Counted from the stretch's first letter, positions 1-5,333 are shown. The stretch: DNA of 11,077 nt from an uncultured Alistipes sp. (GCA_959604655.1 CAUHCL010000072.1:1-11077); one strand, 5' to 3'. Numbers and translations: made by a program. The notes: generated from the letters alone by a model not told the origin.

Positions 1-2
1 CG

Positions 3-626
3 TGGCACGGCCTGGAGGTGGGCGACAGCGCTCCCGAGGCGGTCACCGCATTCATCGAGATGGTGCCGACCGACACCGTGAAGTATGAGCTCGACAAGGT
101 GAGCGGATACATACGCATAGACCGCCCGCAGAAATACTCCACCGTGGTGCCCGCGCTTTACGGGTTCATTCCGCAGAGCTTCTGCGGCGATTCGGTGGCG
201 CGTTTCTGTATGGACAAATGCGGCCGCGAGGGCATCAAGGGCGACGGCGATCCGTTGGACATATGCGTCCTGACCGAGCGCACCATATCGCACGGCGATA
301 TCATAGCTTGCGTGAAACCCATAGGCGGTTTTCGCATGCTGGACGGAGACGAGGCCGACGACAAGATAATAGCCGTGCTGCTTAACGACGCCACCTACCA
401 CGGTTACGACGACATCTCGGAGCTGCCGCATGTGGTGGTCGACAGGCTCAAGCACTACTTCCTGACCTACAAGGATATGCCCGCGTCGGACGAAGGCGAG
501 TGCAAGAAGACCGTGGAGATCGTGGCCACTTACGGCCGTCAGGAGGCATACGAGGTGATAATGCGCTCGCTGGAGGATTACAAATGCCACTTCGAAGGGT
601 TGGAAGAGATTTTGCGTCACGTGTAA
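3..626 (+). CDS. ppa: Inorganic pyrophosphatase, family I (5' end outside window)
   Basis: Soluble Mg-dependent family I pyrophosphatase, which hydrolyses PPi to two phosphates in the cytoplasm and so drives biosynthetic reactions forward. The frame is open to the left edge and reads W-H-G-L-E ahead of the first possible GTG at 18. That stretch looks like family sequence, so the GTG is internal and the gene starts upstream of the window. Numbering from the GTG, visible family blocks are VKYELDK (21-27), PALYGFIP (45-52), the metal-binding signature GDGDPLD (75-81, Asp76, Asp78, Asp81), PIGGFRMLDGDEADDK (101-116) and HYFLTYKD (146-153). The 3' end is intact (TAA 624-626). No U-rich terminator follows; a header-plus-two-hairpin repeat lies 17 nt downstream and may shape the transcript end. 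Identification is firm; only the N-terminus is missing. Confidence 0.95.
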   Translation, partial: WHGLEVGDSAPEAVTAFIEMVPTDTVKYELDKVSGYIRIDRPQKYSTVVPALYGFIPQSFCGDSVARFCMDKCGREGIKGDGDPLDICVLTERTISHGDIIACVKPIGGFRMLDGDEADDKIIAVLLNDATYHGYDDISELPHVVVDRLKHYFLTYKDMPASDEGECKKTVEIVATYGRQEAYEVIMRSLEDYKCHFEGLEEILRHV

Positions 627-642
627 ACATCAAGCGGTGTTG

Positions 643-737
643 GTTCGCCGACGGCGGAGGACGCATGCGAGCGTAGAGCGAGTTGCAGTCCGCCGCATGG
701 GGCGGCGGCGAACTGCCGATATCGCTGTGCGATATCG
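643..737 (+). repeat. Dispersed header-hairpin-hairpin repeat, copy A
   Basis: Intergenic repeat between ppa and the serine dehydratase gene. It consists of the header GTTCGCCGACGGCGG (643-657), a 27-nt spacer, hairpin 1 at 685-716 and hairpin 2 at 717-737. Hairpin 1 has GCAGT + CCGCCGC pairing with GCGGCGG + ACTGC, with a CGA bulge. Hairpin 2 is perfect: CGATATCGC, loop TGT, GCGATATCG. Header and hairpin 1 recur almost unchanged at 4261-4320 (31 of 32 bases in hairpin 1). The spacer and hairpin 2 differ in sequence there but hold the same places. There is no T-tract, so it is not a standard intrinsic terminator. It ends 56 nt before the next ATG and may lie in that gene's leader. Confidence 0.7.
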
Positions 738-793
738 TTATAATCGCGGCGACCCGCAGCCGCATTACAAATTATGAATTCAAGCTATCTTAT

Positions 794-1996
794 ATGGAAT
801 CGCTGAAAGAGCTATATAAAAAAGGTAACGGCCCGTCGAGCAGTCATACGATGGGTCCCAAGAAAGCGGCCGAGAGTTTTCTCGCACGGGGAAACAGGGC
901 CGATTCGTTCCGTGTGACGTTGTACGGATCGCTCGCCGCCACGGGGCGCGGTCACCTCACCGACGTGGCCATAACCGACGTGCTGAACAAGGTGGCGCCG
1001 ACCGAAATAGTGTGGAAGCCCGACACGGTGCTCGATTTCCACACCAACGGCATGCTGTTCGAGGCTTTGCGCGACGGTGCGACGGTCGACAGCTGGACCA
1101 TATTCAGCGTGGGCGGCGGAACCATCGCCAATCCCGAGACGCCGTACGTGTCGGACAACACGGTCTATCCGCTCGGTACGATCGCCGAGATCCTCGACTG
1201 GTGCGACCGCGAGGGTAAGAGTTTCTGGGAGTACGTGCAGGATTACGACAAGGCCGATATCTGGGAGTATCTGGAGGATATATGGGCCTCAATGTGCGAC
1301 ACCATCGACAACGGACTCAACAACGACGGCGTATTGCCGGGCGGTCTCAAGGTCGCCCGCAAGGCCTGCACCTACTGGGTCAAGTCGAAAGAGTATGCGC
1401 CGTCGGTGAGCAACCGCTCGCGGCTCTATGCCTATGCTCTGGCCACCGCCGAGGAGAACGCCTCGGGCGGACTGGTGGTGACGGCCCCCACGTGCGGATC
1501 GTGCGGCGTATTGCCCGCCGTGCTCTATCATCTGGCTGATGTCAACAGCTACCGTCCCATACGCATCCTGCGGGCACTCGCCACGGCGGGAGTCTTCGGC
1601 AACGTGGTGAAGGCCAACGCCTCGATTTCGGGAGCCGAGGTAGGTTGCCAGGGCGAGATCGGCGTAGCCTGCGCCATGGCCGCCGCTGCCGCATGCCAGC
1701 TTATGGGCGGAACGCCAGCGCAGATAGAGTATGCCGCCGAGATGGCTCTGGAGCATCATCTGGGTCTCACGTGCGACCCCGTGTGCGGACTGGTGCAGAT
1801 CCCCTGCATCGAGCGCAATGCCGTGGCGGCCGCGCGCGCCATCGACTCGGCCACCTTCGCCATACTCTCCGACGGCCGCCATCGCGTCAAGTTCGACAAG
1901 GTGGTAGACGTGATGAAGGAGACGGGCCACAACCTCCCGAGCCTCTATCGCGAGACTTCGGGCGGCGGTCTGGCGAAGCATTACGACATGGATTGA
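794..1996 (+). CDS. sdaA: L-serine dehydratase (L-serine ammonia-lyase), iron-sulfur, single chain
   Basis: Cytoplasmic [4Fe-4S] enzyme that deaminates L-serine to pyruvate and ammonia. The 400-residue product has the beta-type domain at the N-terminus with the conserved loop GPSSSHTMGP (13-22), then the alpha-type catalytic domain with NNDGVLPGG (176-184), PTCGSCGVLP (232-241), GAEVGCQGEIGVAC (280-293) and CDPVCGLVQIPCIERNA (327-343). Cys285, Cys327 and Cys338 are spaced 42 and 11 apart, as I recall for the three cluster ligands of the structurally solved Legionella enzyme. The C-terminus is HYDMD, lacking the tail cysteine that some relatives use as a fourth ligand. The ATG at 794 is chosen because the family sequence begins there; the frame stays open back to 683, but that part runs through repeat copy A. 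E. coli SdaA is longer (about 454 residues). No clear TAnnTTTG promoter was found just upstream. Confidence 0.95.
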   Translation: MESLKELYKKGNGPSSSHTMGPKKAAESFLARGNRADSFRVTLYGSLAATGRGHLTDVAITDVLNKVAPTEIVWKPDTVLDFHTNGMLFEALRDGATVDSWTIFSVGGGTIANPETPYVSDNTVYPLGTIAEILDWCDREGKSFWEYVQDYDKADIWEYLEDIWASMCDTIDNGLNNDGVLPGGLKVARKACTYWVKSKEYAPSVSNRSRLYAYALATAEENASGGLVVTAPTCGSCGVLPAVLYHLADVNSYRPIRILRALATAGVFGNVVKANASISGAEVGCQGEIGVACAMAAAAACQLMGGTPAQIEYAAEMALEHHLGLTCDPVCGLVQIPCIERNAVAAARAIDSATFAILSDGRHRVKFDKVVDVMKETGHNLPSLYRETSGGGLAKHYDMD

Positions 1997-2019
1997 CGGC
2001 CGCGGCGTACGGTCCGAAG

Positions 2020-2033
2020 TCGCGATTTCGCGA
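2020..2033 (+). other. Short perfect hairpin after the serine dehydratase gene
   Basis: TCGCGA, loop TT, TCGCGA: a perfect 6-bp palindromic stem 23 nt past the stop codon and 6 nt before the next gene's -33 box. It is followed by AAAAA rather than a T-tract, so it is not a typical intrinsic terminator. It could mark the end of the upstream transcript or act as an operator at the promoter; neither is shown. Confidence 0.4.
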
Positions 2034-2039
2034 AAAACG

Positions 2040-2071
2040 TTTGCCGTTTAGACGATTTATTCATAATTTTG
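2040..2071 (+). promoter_or_regulatory. Bacteroidetes-type promoter for the TIM-barrel gene
   Basis: TTTG at 2040-2043, a 20-nt spacer and TAATTTTG at 2064-2071 match the Bacteroidetes primary sigma consensus exactly (TTTG - 19 to 21 nt - TAnnTTTG). Transcription would start near 2078, giving a leader of about 34 nt. The leader is A/T-rich and has no Shine-Dalgarno sequence, as is usual in this phylum. Confidence 0.8.
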
Positions 2072-2111
2072 CTGATGAATTGACCTATTACCAATTTAAT
2101 CTAAAAAATCT

Positions 2112-2936
2112 ATGAAAAGACTTTTTCGTCTTCTGACATTGGCTTCGCTGCTGGCATTCGTCATGCCCGCCGAGGCGCAGCTGGTGACGGGCAAGCGCGG
2201 ATCGGACGATTTCCGAATCGGCGTTGCCGGCTACACCTATCGCAATTTCGACATCGACCAGACGCTGAAGTACCTCCAAAGCATGGGGGTGAAGTATCTG
2301 TCGGTGAAGGATTTCTGGCTCCCGCTCAACTCTACGGCCGAGCAGATGAAGGCCTTCAAGGCCAAGTGCGCCGCTCACGGCGTGGACGGTTACATTCTCG
2401 GTCCCATCTACATGCGTAACGAGGCCGACGTGGACCGCGCGTTCGCCTATGCCGAGCGCTACGGTTCGGACGTATTCATCGGCGTGCCCACCTACGAACT
2501 TATCGACTATGTGATAAAGAAGGTGGCCGCCACGGGCATAAAGGTGGCTATCCATACCCACGGACCCGACGGACAGCCGTTCCCCAACATACAGAAAGTG
2601 GTGGAGTTGGTGAAGGATCCCAAACTCGGCGTCGGCTGCTGCATGGACCTCGGCCACTCGGTCCGCATGGGCGAGGATATCGTGAAGGATATCAAGAAAT
2701 ACAAGGATTGGATCTACGACATCCATATCAAGGACGAGAGCGAGGCTTCGAAGAAGGGCCAGACCTGGGAGATGGGCCGCGGCGTGATGGATTTCAAGCC
2801 CATAGTCGAGGTATTGCGCAAGATCGGTTACAAGGGCGTCGTGTCGCTCGAATTCGAGAAGAACGGCAAGGATCCCCATCCCGGTGTCGCCGAGTCGATC
2901 GGTTACCTGCGCGGCGTGTGCGACGCCACCAAGTAG
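2112..2936 (+). CDS. Exported sugar phosphate isomerase/epimerase-like TIM-barrel protein
   Basis: A 274-residue protein of the xylose isomerase-like TIM-barrel superfamily (AP_endonuc_2 type). An N-terminal signal peptide (KR at 2-3, hydrophobic core 7-19, likely cleavage after AEA at 20-22) points to the periplasm. Candidate metal and active-site positions follow the family pattern: His148 in KVAIHTHG, Asp179 and His182 in CMDLGHS, His205 in YDIHIKD and Glu247 in VVSLEFEK. A set of this kind usually holds one divalent metal for enolisation or epimerisation of a sugar. Secreted members in Bacteroidetes often sit in sugar-utilisation loci and some act on 3-keto-sugars. Here there are no sugar-gene neighbours, so the substrate is unknown. 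It has its own promoter (2040-2071) and terminator (2963-2990), so it is probably monocistronic. Fold and export are well supported; the reaction is not. Confidence 0.88.
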   Translation: MKRLFRLLTLASLLAFVMPAEAQLVTGKRGSDDFRIGVAGYTYRNFDIDQTLKYLQSMGVKYLSVKDFWLPLNSTAEQMKAFKAKCAAHGVDGYILGPIYMRNEADVDRAFAYAERYGSDVFIGVPTYELIDYVIKKVAATGIKVAIHTHGPDGQPFPNIQKVVELVKDPKLGVGCCMDLGHSVRMGEDIVKDIKKYKDWIYDIHIKDESEASKKGQTWEMGRGVMDFKPIVEVLRKIGYKGVVSLEFEKNGKDPHPGVAESIGYLRGVCDATK

Positions 2937-2962
2937 TCGCAAGACAATGCTATGCTTTTATT

Positions 2963-2990
2963 CGGCTCCGCTTTGCGGGGCCGTTTTTTT
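2963..2990 (+). terminator. Intrinsic terminator after the TIM-barrel gene
   Basis: Stem CGGCTCCGC / GCGGGGCCG (nine pairs, one of them G-U), loop TTT, followed directly by seven T residues. It lies 27 nt past the stop codon. The opposite strand has only an interrupted A/T stretch after the stem, so it is mainly a plus-strand terminator. Confidence 0.9.
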
Positions 2991-3028
2991 CGTATGCCGT
3001 TCAGCGCTGTCGGGCCGTGATATGCGAC

Positions 3029-3069
3029 AAGCGGAGAGTACGATGCTTTCGCGATCGTACCCACCGCTT
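3029..3069 (-). terminator. Two-tier stem-loop downstream of cdaA
   Basis: Outer stem AAGCGG / CCGCTT, a 3 x 3 internal loop, inner stem GTACGAT / ATCGTAC and a 9-nt loop; both stems are perfect. It lies 19 nt past the cdaA stop codon on the minus strand. No U-tract follows on that strand, so it may be a non-canonical terminator or a 3'-end stabilising structure. On the plus strand it lies beyond a strong terminator, so the cdaA transcript is the more likely owner. Confidence 0.5.
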
Positions 3070-3088
3070 ATGCGTGACGTGACGGCTT

Positions 3089-3943
3089 CTATTTGGCTTT
3101 GGCCGCCGCGCCGTCGTTCTTTGCCGCCGCGCCGCCTTCTGTCTCGCGATATTTTCTGTGCTTCTGCCTTTTTTCCGAATCGGCGTTTATGAAGTGGCGC
3201 GATATGGCTTGCGCGAGATTCTGGGGCGCTATGTCGCGTTCTATCTTGCCGCCGAACGCTACCGATATGCCTCCCGTCTCCTCGGATACCACCACCACGA
3301 TGGCGTCCGATGTCTCGGTAATGCCTATGGCGGCGCGGTGGCGCGTGCCGTAGGATTTGGGCACGGGCGACTGCGTTACGGGCAGGATGCACTTGGCCGC
3401 CACCACGCGGTTGTTCATTATCACCGCGGCGCCGTCGTGCAGCGGTGCGTTCTTGAAGAATATATTCTCCAGCAGCGACACCGACACCTGTGCGTCGAGG
3501 GTTATGCCGCTGTCGATTATGTCGCGCAGATCGCTGTCCTGGGCCAGTACCATGAGTGCACCCGTTTTGGAGGCCGACATCTCTATGCTGGCCGTAATGA
3601 CGGGGTGGAGCGTGGGTTCAGCCCCGTGGTGCTGGTTGAATATGTTGTTTATGAAATTGAGTCCCTTGCGGCGCATTCCTATCATTTGCAGGAAATTGCG
3701 CAACTCGGGTTGGAATACGATTATGATGGCTATCACGCCCACGCTGACTATCTGGCTCAAAATGGTGGACAGCAGCTTCATGCTGAGTGCGCTCGTGACG
3801 ACCCACACTATGTATATGATTATGATGCCCGACAGTATGTAGGGGGCGTTGGTGCCGCGGGTCATGCGGTAGAGCCCGAACATGAACAGTGCCACGAGGA
3901 GGATATCGATGAAATCGATAAAGGTGAACGGTATGAAATCCAT
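3089..3943 (-). CDS. cdaA: Diadenylate cyclase CdaA (c-di-AMP synthase, membrane-bound)
   Basis: Makes the second messenger c-di-AMP from two ATP at the inner membrane. The 284-residue product has three hydrophobic segments (about 11-28, 34-52, 60-78), a short linker and a DAC domain (about 110-245). The domain carries both signatures: DGA at 170-172 (HDGAAVI) and the RHR motif at 201-203 (GTRHRAAIG). This is the CdaA/YbbP topology, not DisA or CdaS. The C-terminal tail (about 252-284) is highly charged and ends in Ala/Lys-rich near-repeats (AAAKNDGAAAKAK), probably disordered. The ATG at 3943 gives the expected N-terminus directly ahead of the first membrane helix. A consensus promoter lies just upstream, giving a very short leader. 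No GlmM or CdaR-like partner gene is next to it here. Confidence 0.96.
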   Translation of the reverse strand: MDFIPFTFIDFIDILLVALFMFGLYRMTRGTNAPYILSGIIIIYIVWVVTSALSMKLLSTILSQIVSVGVIAIIIVFQPELRNFLQMIGMRRKGLNFINNIFNQHHGAEPTLHPVITASIEMSASKTGALMVLAQDSDLRDIIDSGITLDAQVSVSLLENIFFKNAPLHDGAAVIMNNRVVAAKCILPVTQSPVPKSYGTRHRAAIGITETSDAIVVVVSEETGGISVAFGGKIERDIAPQNLAQAISRHFINADSEKRQKHRKYRETEGGAAAKNDGAAAKAK

Positions 3944-3962
3944 TTTCTATTCGGTTTGGCTA

Positions 3963-3994
3963 CAAAGATACGAAAAGTCGAGCGCAGAAGCAAA
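3963..3994 (-). promoter_or_regulatory. Bacteroidetes-type promoter for cdaA
   Basis: Read on the minus strand: TTTG (3994-3991), a 20-nt spacer, TATCTTTG (3970-3963). This is an exact consensus match. Transcription would start about 12 nt before the cdaA ATG. The -33 box lies in the small palindrome CAAACC-GAA-GGTTTG (3991-4005). Confidence 0.8.
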
Positions 3995-4037
3995 CCGAAG
4001 GTTTGATTATGCCGAGACGGAGTATCTAAGGCGCAGC

Positions 4038-4071
4038 CAAAGATACGAATAAGCCGAATACAAAACACAAA
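4038..4071 (-). promoter_or_regulatory. Second, upstream promoter-like copy for cdaA
   Basis: Minus strand TATCTTTG (4045-4038), with TTTG at 4071-4068 after a 22-nt spacer, slightly over the usual 19-21. The stretch around it (caaagatacgaa...gccgaa) resembles the stretch at 3963, so this looks like a tandem duplication of the promoter box. GTATCT at 4023-4028 and AGATAC at 4041-4046 form an inverted repeat around the -7 box. Confidence 0.5.
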
Positions 4072-4100
4072 CAAGTTTGGTTTTTGTTGAGGCGAAGCCT

Positions 4101-4200
4101 GCTGTTCGCCGACGGTGGATTGCTTGTTAAGATTTATCTTCGGCGGCTGCGGGGGCGCGCTTTAGGCGCGAGCCGCCGAAGATAACGCCGCAGCGCGGCG
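4101..4200 (+). repeat. Dispersed header-hairpin-hairpin repeat, copy D
   Basis: Header GCTGTTCGCCGACGGTGG (4101-4118, 17 of 18 bases identical to the copy at 4258). After 15 nt comes a long hairpin at 4134-4185: perfect 15-bp outer arms TTATCTTCGGCGGCT (4134-4148) and AGCCGCCGAAGATAA (4171-4185), an inner stem CGCGC / GCGCG (4156-4160, 4166-4170) and loop TTTAG. Directly abutting it is a second perfect hairpin, CGCCGC-AGC-GCGGCG (4186-4200). The order of parts is the same as in copies A and B, but both hairpins have unrelated sequence. Confidence 0.65.
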
Positions 4201-4257
4201 CAGTTTCTCGGATCTCTGCTGTGGGAGGCTGCGGACTGTATTTTCGGTTTTTGGTGT

Positions 4258-4338
4258 GCTGTTCGCCGACGGCGGTCGGAGTGCGATAGCAGTCCGCCGC
4301 GTGGGGCGGCGGCGAACTGCGCGACTCTGAAGAGTCGC
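4258..4338 (+). repeat. Dispersed header-hairpin-hairpin repeat, copy B
   Basis: Header GCTGTTCGCCGACGGCGG (4258-4275), 13-nt spacer, hairpin 1 at 4289-4320 (almost identical to 685-716) and, directly after it, hairpin 2: GCGACTCT-GA-AGAGTCGC (4321-4338). Compared with copy A, the header and hairpin 1 are kept, while spacer length and hairpin 2 sequence are replaced. Confidence 0.7.
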
Positions 4339-4358
4339 AAATACTTTATATGCTATTC

Positions 4359-4382
4359 CCACCTTTTGACGTCAAAAGGTGG
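4359..4382. other. 24-bp perfect palindrome
   Basis: CCACCTTTTGAC (4359-4370) is followed without a gap by its exact reverse complement (4371-4382). The centre is TGACGTCA. Flanking TATG (4349-4352) and CATA (4383-4386) can extend the symmetry across a small asymmetric gap. It sits in the centre of the 337-bp inverted unit and could be a dimer binding site or a cruciform-forming core. No gene start lies close by. Confidence 0.75.
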
Positions 4383-4411
4383 CATAATCGTTTGAGATGC
4401 CAATCCTCACT

Positions 4412-4430
4412 TACGTTCGGTGGCATGACG
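4412..4430 (+). repeat. 19-bp inverted repeat, left arm (partner at 4630-4648)
   Basis: TACGTTCGGTGGCATGACG at 4412-4430 pairs with CGTCATTCCGCCGAACGTA at 4630-4648 (17 of 19 positions complementary). The right arm lies outside the 337-bp inverted unit, so the pair overlaps that unit rather than being nested in it. A local stem ATGCCA (4397-4402) / TGGCAT (4421-4426) also uses the left arm. Confidence 0.55.
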
Positions 4431-4460
4431 AATTATCTTTTTCATAAAACAAACGTTACG

Positions 4461-4594
4461 CCTGCGACTCTTTAGAGTCGCGCAGGCCGCAGCCTCTGCC
4501 CCGCGGAGGCCCGCAACGGCATTCGCATCGTTGCGCCTTCCGCAGGCTGCGGCCCGAAGCACAAAGCGCACCCCTGCCGCCGTCGGCGAACAGC
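4461..4594 (-). repeat. Dispersed header-hairpin-hairpin repeat, copy C (reverse orientation)
   Basis: Read on the minus strand: header at 4594-4577, 22-nt spacer, then a long nested hairpin at 4554-4485, then the short hairpin GCGACTCT-AA-AGAGTCGC at 4481-4464 after a 3-nt gap. The nested hairpin has an outer 11-bp perfect stem (GGCCGCAGCCT 4485-4495 with AGGCTGCGGCC 4544-4554) and inner stems GCGGAGGC / GCCTTCCGC (one bulge) and GCAACG / CGTTGC. GCAGGCTGCGGCCCG (4542-4556) recurs with one mismatch at 9283-9297. This is the inverted partner of copy B. Confidence 0.65.
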
Positions 4595-4671
4595 AAAAAA
4601 CGTCGTGGTAATACTACTCTTCGGAATCGCGTCATTCCGCCGAACGTAGGCGATAGCCTGCATCATAAACG

Positions 4672-4709
4672 AAAAACGACCGAAGTCGCCTGAAAGGGAC
4701 TTCGGTCGT
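4672..4709 (-). terminator. Intrinsic terminator of the OmpH-like gene
   Basis: Perfect 12-bp stem: ACGACCGAAGTC at 4676-4687 pairs with GACTTCGGTCGT at 4698-4709, with a 10-nt loop. On the minus strand the stem runs into TTTTT (plus-strand A tract 4672-4676). It begins 30 nt after the stop codon of the minus-strand gene at 4740. Confidence 0.9.
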
Positions 4710-4739
4710 CTCGTTGCAAAATGCCTGAAGCGCTATCGC

Positions 4740-5333
4740 CTATTTCTTATCCGATTTGGCAGAGTCGCTTTTCTCGGCGGCATAGAGCTCGTTCACCTTG
4801 GCCAGAACCGCTTCGCTGATGTCGAGAGCCTCGGCGGCGTCGAGCAGCGAGGTGGCGTTGAGCACGAGCTTGTATTTGTGATCGGCATTGATCTCCTTGA
4901 TGGCACGCATGAGCAGATCCTGCGTACGGTTGGTGAACACGTAGTTCTCCTCGTCGAGGGTCTGGGCCTCTTTCTGCGCGTTGGTCTGGTAGTTGGCCAC
5001 CTTCTTCTCTATCGCCTGCTGCTGCTTCTGCGCGTCGGCGGTGGTTACGAGACCTTTGCTGTATTTCTCCTGCAACTGCGCCGCTTCGTATTGCAGATTC
5101 TTCTCCTTCTGCGCCCATGCGTTCTGCGCCTTCTCGGTCTTCTCCTGGAGCGCCACGCCTTCGGTCTTGTATATCTCGCTCTGAGCCAGAACGTAGTCGA
5201 TTCTCACGAATGCTATGTCGCCGCCCGTCACGGTCTCCACGGCCTGCGGCTCGCTTTCGGTCGTGGCGGTCTTATTGTCGCATGCCGCGAATGCGAGCGA
5301 TGCTGCGAGCAGTGTCCAAAAAACTTTTTTCAT
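4740..5333 (-). CDS. OmpH/Skp-family periplasmic chaperone-like lipoprotein
   Basis: A 197-residue OmpH/Skp-family protein. Skp proteins hold unfolded outer-membrane proteins in the periplasm with long coiled-coil arms. The N-terminus is a lipoprotein signal ending ...LAFAAC with Cys18 as the lipidation site, then an acidic/Thr-rich linker (19-37). The beta-strand block DIAFVRIDYVLAQS (39-52) matches the Skp start. Residues about 55-130 are Lys/Glu/Gln/Ala-rich and form the predicted helical arms, and KYKLVLNATSLLDAAEALDIS (153-173) matches the closing core. A charged tail ends in KSDKK. Classical Skp is soluble; membrane tethering by lipid differs from the E. coli form. The gene stands alone rather than next to BamA, and is divergent from ruvA. 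The start is fixed by the signal peptide. Confidence 0.88.
   Translation of the reverse strand: MKKVFWTLLAASLAFAACDNKTATTESEPQAVETVTGGDIAFVRIDYVLAQSEIYKTEGVALQEKTEKAQNAWAQKEKNLQYEAAQLQEKYSKGLVTTADAQKQQQAIEKKVANYQTNAQKEAQTLDEENYVFTNRTQDLLMRAIKEINADHKYKLVLNATSLLDAAEALDISEAVLAKVNELYAAEKSDSAKSDKK

Larger units (their letters stand above)
4258..4594. mobile_element. MITE-like 337-bp unit with 18-bp perfect terminal inverted repeats
   Basis: The ends GCTGTTCGCCGACGGCGG (4258-4275) and its exact reverse complement (4577-4594) face inwards. Inside them, the short hairpin built on GCGACTCT / AGAGTCGC is repeated at 4321-4338 and 4464-4481, also as an inverted pair. The centre (4339-4463) is A/T-richer and holds a 24-bp palindrome. 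No convincing gene lies inside, and I see no clear target-site duplication at the edges. This fits a non-autonomous element, or two REP-like units in tail-to-tail arrangement. Transposition itself is not shown. Confidence 0.4.

Noticed and set aside
683..793. N-terminal extension of the serine dehydratase frame
   Set aside because: It would be encoded by repeat copy A hairpins, and family similarity begins exactly at the ATG at 794.
1289..1981. 230-codon minus-strand open frame opposite the serine dehydratase gene
   Set aside because: The antisense frame in a GC-rich gene has no recognisable domain.
2088..2942. 284-codon open frame on the minus strand opposite the TIM-barrel gene
   Set aside because: It mirrors the real gene almost end to end. 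Its His/Leu/Ala/Val-rich translation has no family features, whereas the plus strand has a promoter, signal peptide, conserved metal site and terminator.
3158..4006. 282-codon plus-strand open frame opposite cdaA
   Set aside because: It is the shadow of cdaA; the translation is Tyr/His/Gly/Arg-rich with no motif, and the minus strand carries intact DGA and RHR motifs.
4101..4594. CRISPR array
   Set aside because: The repeated header is GC-rich, occurs in both orientations at irregular spacing and is followed by hairpins; there are no uniform spacers and no cas genes.
4101..4594. Integron attC array
   Set aside because: The imperfect palindromes suggested it, but there are no gene cassettes between them, no integrase and no recognisable RYYYAAC / GTTRRRY core sites at the ends.
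4134..4666. Small open frames (62-68 codons) in the cdaA-ompH gap
   Set aside because: They run through inverted repeats and hairpins, are Arg/Ala/Pro-rich, lack promoters and match no family that I recognise.
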